Source: Bordetella ansorpii (GTDB lineage Bacteria > Pseudomonadota > Gammaproteobacteria > Burkholderiales > Burkholderiaceae_B). From it: 64,000 bases of DNA. The notes beneath the pieces are model-generated. The model searched no databases, was not told the origin of the DNA, and worked only from the letters and a program-made list of their open reading frames with translations. Below are positions 61,157-64,000 of this stretch, piece after piece (the first letter of the stretch is position 1; each line of letters starts with the position of its first letter). The DNA lies in the NCBI RefSeq assembly GCF_900078315.1, contig NZ_FKBS01000007.1, positions 168,747 to 232,746 on the forward strand, read 5' to 3'. Position numbers and translations under genes: made by a program.

Positions 61157-62146
61157 ATGACCCACACCCTTCTTTCCTCCGATTCGTGGCAGTACCGCGC
61201 GCTGAACGCCATCAACCCCGGCCTGGACTATCTGTCCAAGGGCCTGATCGCGCTGACCGAAGCCGGCCATCCCGTGGTGGCGGGTTCCGCCGACCTGCAG
61301 TATTCCAACGGCCTGAACCGCTACGCCGAGGCCTATCCGGAGCGCTACGTGCAGTTCGGCATCTCCGAACAGAACATGGTGTCGGCCGCCGCCGGCCTGG
61401 CGGCCTGCGGCCACATGCCCTTCGTGGCGACGTTCGCCTCGTTCCTGGGCCTGTTGTGCTGCGAACAGATCCGCATGGACGTGGCCTACACCCGATTGCC
61501 CGTGCGTCTGATCGGCCATCACACCGGCATCAGCCTGGGTTTCTACGGCACCTCGCACCACGCCACCGAAGACATCTCCACCATGCGGGCCATCGCGGGG
61601 CTGACCGTGGTGTCGCCCGCCGACGGCCCGCAACTGACGGCGGCCATCGAGGCCTCGGCGGACTGGCCCGAGCCCATCTATTTCCGCATCGGCCGTGGCC
61701 GCGATCCGCAGGTGTACGCCGACGGCACGCCCTTCGTGTTCGGCCGCGCCATCGTGCACTCGCAGGGCAACGACCTGAACCTCATCGCCTGCGGCATCAC
61801 GCTGCATGCCGCGCTGGAAGCCGCCGCCGCGCTGAAAGAGCTGGGCTATTCGGTGGGCGTGATCGACATGCCGACTATCAAGCCGCTGGACCGCCAGGCC
61901 GTGCTGGCCGCGGCCGGCCGGTCGCGCCTGCTGATGACGGTCGAGGAACACAACGTGCTGGGCGGCCTGGGCTCGGCGGTGGCCGAGGTGCTGGCCGACG
62001 CCGGCACGGGTACGCGCCTGGTCCGCCACGGCATCCACGACGAATACAGCCTGATCGCGCCGCCCACCACGCTGTACAAGCACTATCAGCTGGATGGCGA
62101 GGGCATCCGCCAGGTGGCGCTGCGCCAATTGAAGCAATCTTCCTGA
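61157..62146 (+). CDS. transketolase, C-terminal (pyrimidine-binding) subunit
   Basis: 329 aa from ATG 61157, one base after the N-subunit stop (TGAAATG). The pyrimidine-binding domain reads YVQFGISEQNMVSAAAGLAA, with the catalytic Glu in SEQNM. FVATFASFLGLLCCEQIRMD, TGISLGFYGTSHHATEDIST (active-site His), ITLHAALEAAAALKELGYSV and LLMTVEEHNVLGGLGSAVAE follow. It completes the enzyme with the previous gene. Confidence 0.93.
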   Translation: MTHTLLSSDSWQYRALNAINPGLDYLSKGLIALTEAGHPVVAGSADLQYSNGLNRYAEAYPERYVQFGISEQNMVSAAAGLAACGHMPFVATFASFLGLLCCEQIRMDVAYTRLPVRLIGHHTGISLGFYGTSHHATEDISTMRAIAGLTVVSPADGPQLTAAIEASADWPEPIYFRIGRGRDPQVYADGTPFVFGRAIVHSQGNDLNLIACGITLHAALEAAAALKELGYSVGVIDMPTIKPLDRQAVLAAAGRSRLLMTVEEHNVLGGLGSAVAEVLADAGTGTRLVRHGIHDEYSLIAPPTTLYKHYQLDGEGIRQVALRQLKQSS

Positions 62147-62154
62147 GAGTCATC

Positions 62155-62967
62155 ATGAGAGAAATCACGGGCTATACCAAGGTGATGGCCATCCTGGCCG
62201 ATCCCATCGAACACGTGAAGACGCCGCAGCGCATGAACGAGCATCTGGCGCGCCTGGGCTACGACGGCGTGCTGGTGCCGCTGCACGTGCGGCCGCAGAA
62301 CCTGGCCACCGCCCTGCAAGCCATGCGCGGCATGGAAAACCTGGCGGGCAGCATCGTCACCATGCCGCACAAGAGCGCCATCCTGTCGCTGTGCGACGAG
62401 GTGACGCCTGTCGCCGAAAAGATCGGCGCGGCCAATGTGATTCGCCGCGAGGCCTCGGGCCGGCTGGTGGCGCACATGCTGGACGGCGAGGGCTTCGTCA
62501 CCGGGCTGGTGCAGGCGGGCCTGGATCTGAAGGGCAAGAGCGCCTACCTGGCCGGCGCGGGCGGCGCGGCCAATGCCATCGCCTTCTCGCTGGTGCAGGC
62601 GGGCGTCAGCAGCCTGACGGTCTATAACCGCACGGCGTCGCGCGCCGAGGATCTCAAGGCGCGCGTGCTGTCGCTGTATCCGCAGGCCGACGTGCGCCTC
62701 GGCTCCTACGATCCGGCGGGCTTCGACGTGGTGGTCAACGCCACGCCGCTGGGCATGAAGCCGGGCGATGCGCTGCCGGTCGACGTCGCGCGCCTGGACC
62801 CGGCGCAGTGGGTGTGCGAGGTCATCATGCAGCCCGCCGAGACGCCGCTGATGGCCCAGGCCCGCGCGCGCGGTTGCAAGGTGCAGCCGGGCGGTCCGAT
62901 GCTGGCCTGCCAGATCGAACTGATGGCGCGTTTCCTGGGCGTCGGCACCGCCGCCGACGCGGCGTAG
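62155..62967 (+). CDS. shikimate dehydrogenase-family protein with altered substrate site
   Basis: 270 aa from ATG 62155. AroE fold: catalytic Lys in SIVTMPHKSAI, Asn in IGAANVIRRE, Asp in HMLDGEGFVTG, Gln in GGPMLACQIELM, and NADP site YLAGAGGAANAIAFSLVQAG with the NRTASRAED loop. The shikimate-carboxylate serines are lost: the usual HSxSP is HVKTP (ADPIEHVKTPQRMN). So the oxidoreductase machinery is kept but the acid-binding pocket differs, and it is probably not a housekeeping AroE. It follows the split transketolase by eight bases, suggesting a cyclic or linear hydroxy-compound substrate in the same pathway. Confidence 0.85.
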   Translation: MREITGYTKVMAILADPIEHVKTPQRMNEHLARLGYDGVLVPLHVRPQNLATALQAMRGMENLAGSIVTMPHKSAILSLCDEVTPVAEKIGAANVIRREASGRLVAHMLDGEGFVTGLVQAGLDLKGKSAYLAGAGGAANAIAFSLVQAGVSSLTVYNRTASRAEDLKARVLSLYPQADVRLGSYDPAGFDVVVNATPLGMKPGDALPVDVARLDPAQWVCEVIMQPAETPLMAQARARGCKVQPGGPMLACQIELMARFLGVGTAADAA

Positions 62968-62980
62968 CGCGAGGCGACCC

Positions 62981-64000
62981 ATGGACCAGCAAGTCAGCGG
63001 GTTCGACTACATCATCGTCGGCGGCGGCACCGCCGGCGCCATCCTGGCCAACCGCCTGACGGCGGACGGCCGCCATCGCGTCCTGGTGCTGGAGGCGGGC
63101 GAGAACGCCTCCAGCATGTGGATCTCGATCCCGGCCGGTTTCAGCAAGCTGCTGACCGATCCGCGCTTCAACTGGCGCTTCGCCACCGAGCCGGAGGACA
63201 ACACGCGCGGGCGCGTGATCTCGGTGCCGCGCGGCAAGGGGCTGGGCGGCTCGACGCTGATCAACGGCATGATCTACGTGCGCGGCCAGCCGGGCGACTA
63301 CGACGCCTGGGCGCGCGCCGGGGCCACGGGATGGGGCGCGGCCGACGTGATGGACGTGTTCCGGCAGATCGAGAACTACGCGCCGGGCGACGCCTCGCGC
63401 GGGCATGATGGCCCGATGCACCTGGAGCAGGTCGCCGAGCGTTATCCGGTGTCCGAGGCTTTCCTGCAGGCCGCGCGGCAGGACGGGCAGACGCTCAACC
63501 CCGACTACAACGGGGCCAGCCAGGAAGGTTTCGGCTACTACCAGGTGCTGCAGCATCGCGGCCAGCGCTGGAGCGTGGTCGACGGTTATCTGAAGCCCGC
63601 CTTGAAGCGGCCGAACCTGTCCGTGGAGTGTGGCGCGCACGTTACGCGGTTGCTGTTCGACGGCACGCGCTGCGTGGGTGTGGAGTACACGCAGCACGGC
63701 AAGACGCTCCAGGCGCGCGCGGGCCGCGAGACCCTGCTGTGCCTGGGGGCCGTACAGACGCCGCAACTGCTGGAGCTGTCCGGCGTCGGCGACCCCGAAC
63801 TGCTGCGCCGGCACGGCATCGGCGTGGTGTTGGCGCGCAAGGGCGTGGGCGAGAACTATATCGACCACTTCGCCACGCGCATGAACTGGCGCGTACGCAA
63901 CACGGTGACGCTGAACGAGATGTCGCGCGGCGTGCGCCTGGCGCGGCAGGTGGCCCGCTACTACGCGATGCGCCGCGGCATCCTGACCCTGGGCACGGGG
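62981..64000 (+). CDS. GMC-family FAD oxidoreductase (choline dehydrogenase-like), cut by window edge
   Basis: 340 codons from ATG 62981 to the window end, no stop reached. FAD site FDYIIVGGGTAGAILANRLT, VLEAGENASSMWISIPAGFS, the GMC signature RGKGLGGSTLINGMIYVRGQ and PGDYDAWARAGATGWGAADV are present, and LLCLGAVQTPQLLELSGVG is the second GMC motif. The catalytic His pair near the C-terminus lies beyond the window. It likely oxidises an alcohol group of the imported compound, passing electrons to quinone. Fourth gene of the transketolase operon. Confidence 0.9.
   Translation, partial: MDQQVSGFDYIIVGGGTAGAILANRLTADGRHRVLVLEAGENASSMWISIPAGFSKLLTDPRFNWRFATEPEDNTRGRVISVPRGKGLGGSTLINGMIYVRGQPGDYDAWARAGATGWGAADVMDVFRQIENYAPGDASRGHDGPMHLEQVAERYPVSEAFLQAARQDGQTLNPDYNGASQEGFGYYQVLQHRGQRWSVVDGYLKPALKRPNLSVECGAHVTRLLFDGTRCVGVEYTQHGKTLQARAGRETLLCLGAVQTPQLLELSGVGDPELLRRHGIGVVLARKGVGENYIDHFATRMNWRVRNTVTLNEMSRGVRLARQVARYYAMRRGILTLGTG

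Overview
The window is GC-rich DNA (only a few A/T-rich regulatory islands) from a betaproteobacterium, most likely an Achromobacter/Bordetella-type Alcaligenaceae. This is inferred from five stand-alone Bug-family periplasmic receptors within 20 kb, many CoA-dependent catabolic operons, and a conserved housekeeping block (pcnB-folK, hda, purM, miaA, mutL). No rRNA, tRNA, CRISPR array, insertion sequence or phage gene was seen. No gene-free stretch exceeds 300 bases; the longest are 37882-38142 and 24734-24986.

Layout. 1-5.6 kb: the start of an amidase gene and a Bug receptor, divergent from a LysR regulator, then Bug / 3-oxoacid CoA-transferase (A and B subunits) / Bug. 5.7-15.4 kb (minus strand): a ten-gene operon with an SDR, a double-hotdog hydratase, a CaiB/BaiF CoA-transferase, a complete LIV-type ABC transporter, an acyl-CoA synthetase and a MaoC hydratase, divergent from a LysR gene. 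16.5-21.2 kb: another Bug gene, then (minus) acyl-CoA synthetase / Bug / nitronate monooxygenase. 21.4-27.8 kb (plus): two acyl-CoA dehydrogenase subunits, a PaaG-like isomerase, and an itaconate/mesaconate-type trio (hotdog hydratase, CaiB/BaiF CoA-transferase, CitE-like lyase).

27.9-41.3 kb: housekeeping genes (fic, folK, pcnB, a HAD phosphatase, hda, purM, miaA, mutL) interrupted by an SsuABC-like ABC operon that carries an extra family-3 binding protein. The fic gene is less GC-rich than its neighbours and has a striking direct-repeat promoter region.

41.4-48.9 kb: a FadR-type GntR regulator and an SDR, divergent from SDR / fused E1 / E2 / E3 of a 2-oxoacid or acetoin dehydrogenase complex. 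Two TNGTNNNACNA operators sit next to a strong sigma70-like promoter. 49-64 kb: what looks like one catabolic regulon. Operon one is a LIV transporter with a LivM-LivG fusion, a quinone oxidoreductase-like protein, two SDRs, a 3-hydroxyacid dehydrogenase and a BKACE (DUF849) enzyme. Operon two is a split transketolase, an atypical shikimate-dehydrogenase homologue and a GMC oxidoreductase that runs off the window. Between them a GntR/FCD regulator and a GldA-like dehydrogenase are transcribed leftwards. The same 13-bp palindrome (ATATATGATATAT) lies in both promoter regions, and this is the best candidate for an undescribed pathway here.

Most genes are in tight operons with ATGA or TGATG overlaps. 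Several starts are GTG, chosen from ribosome-binding-site position and family N-termini.
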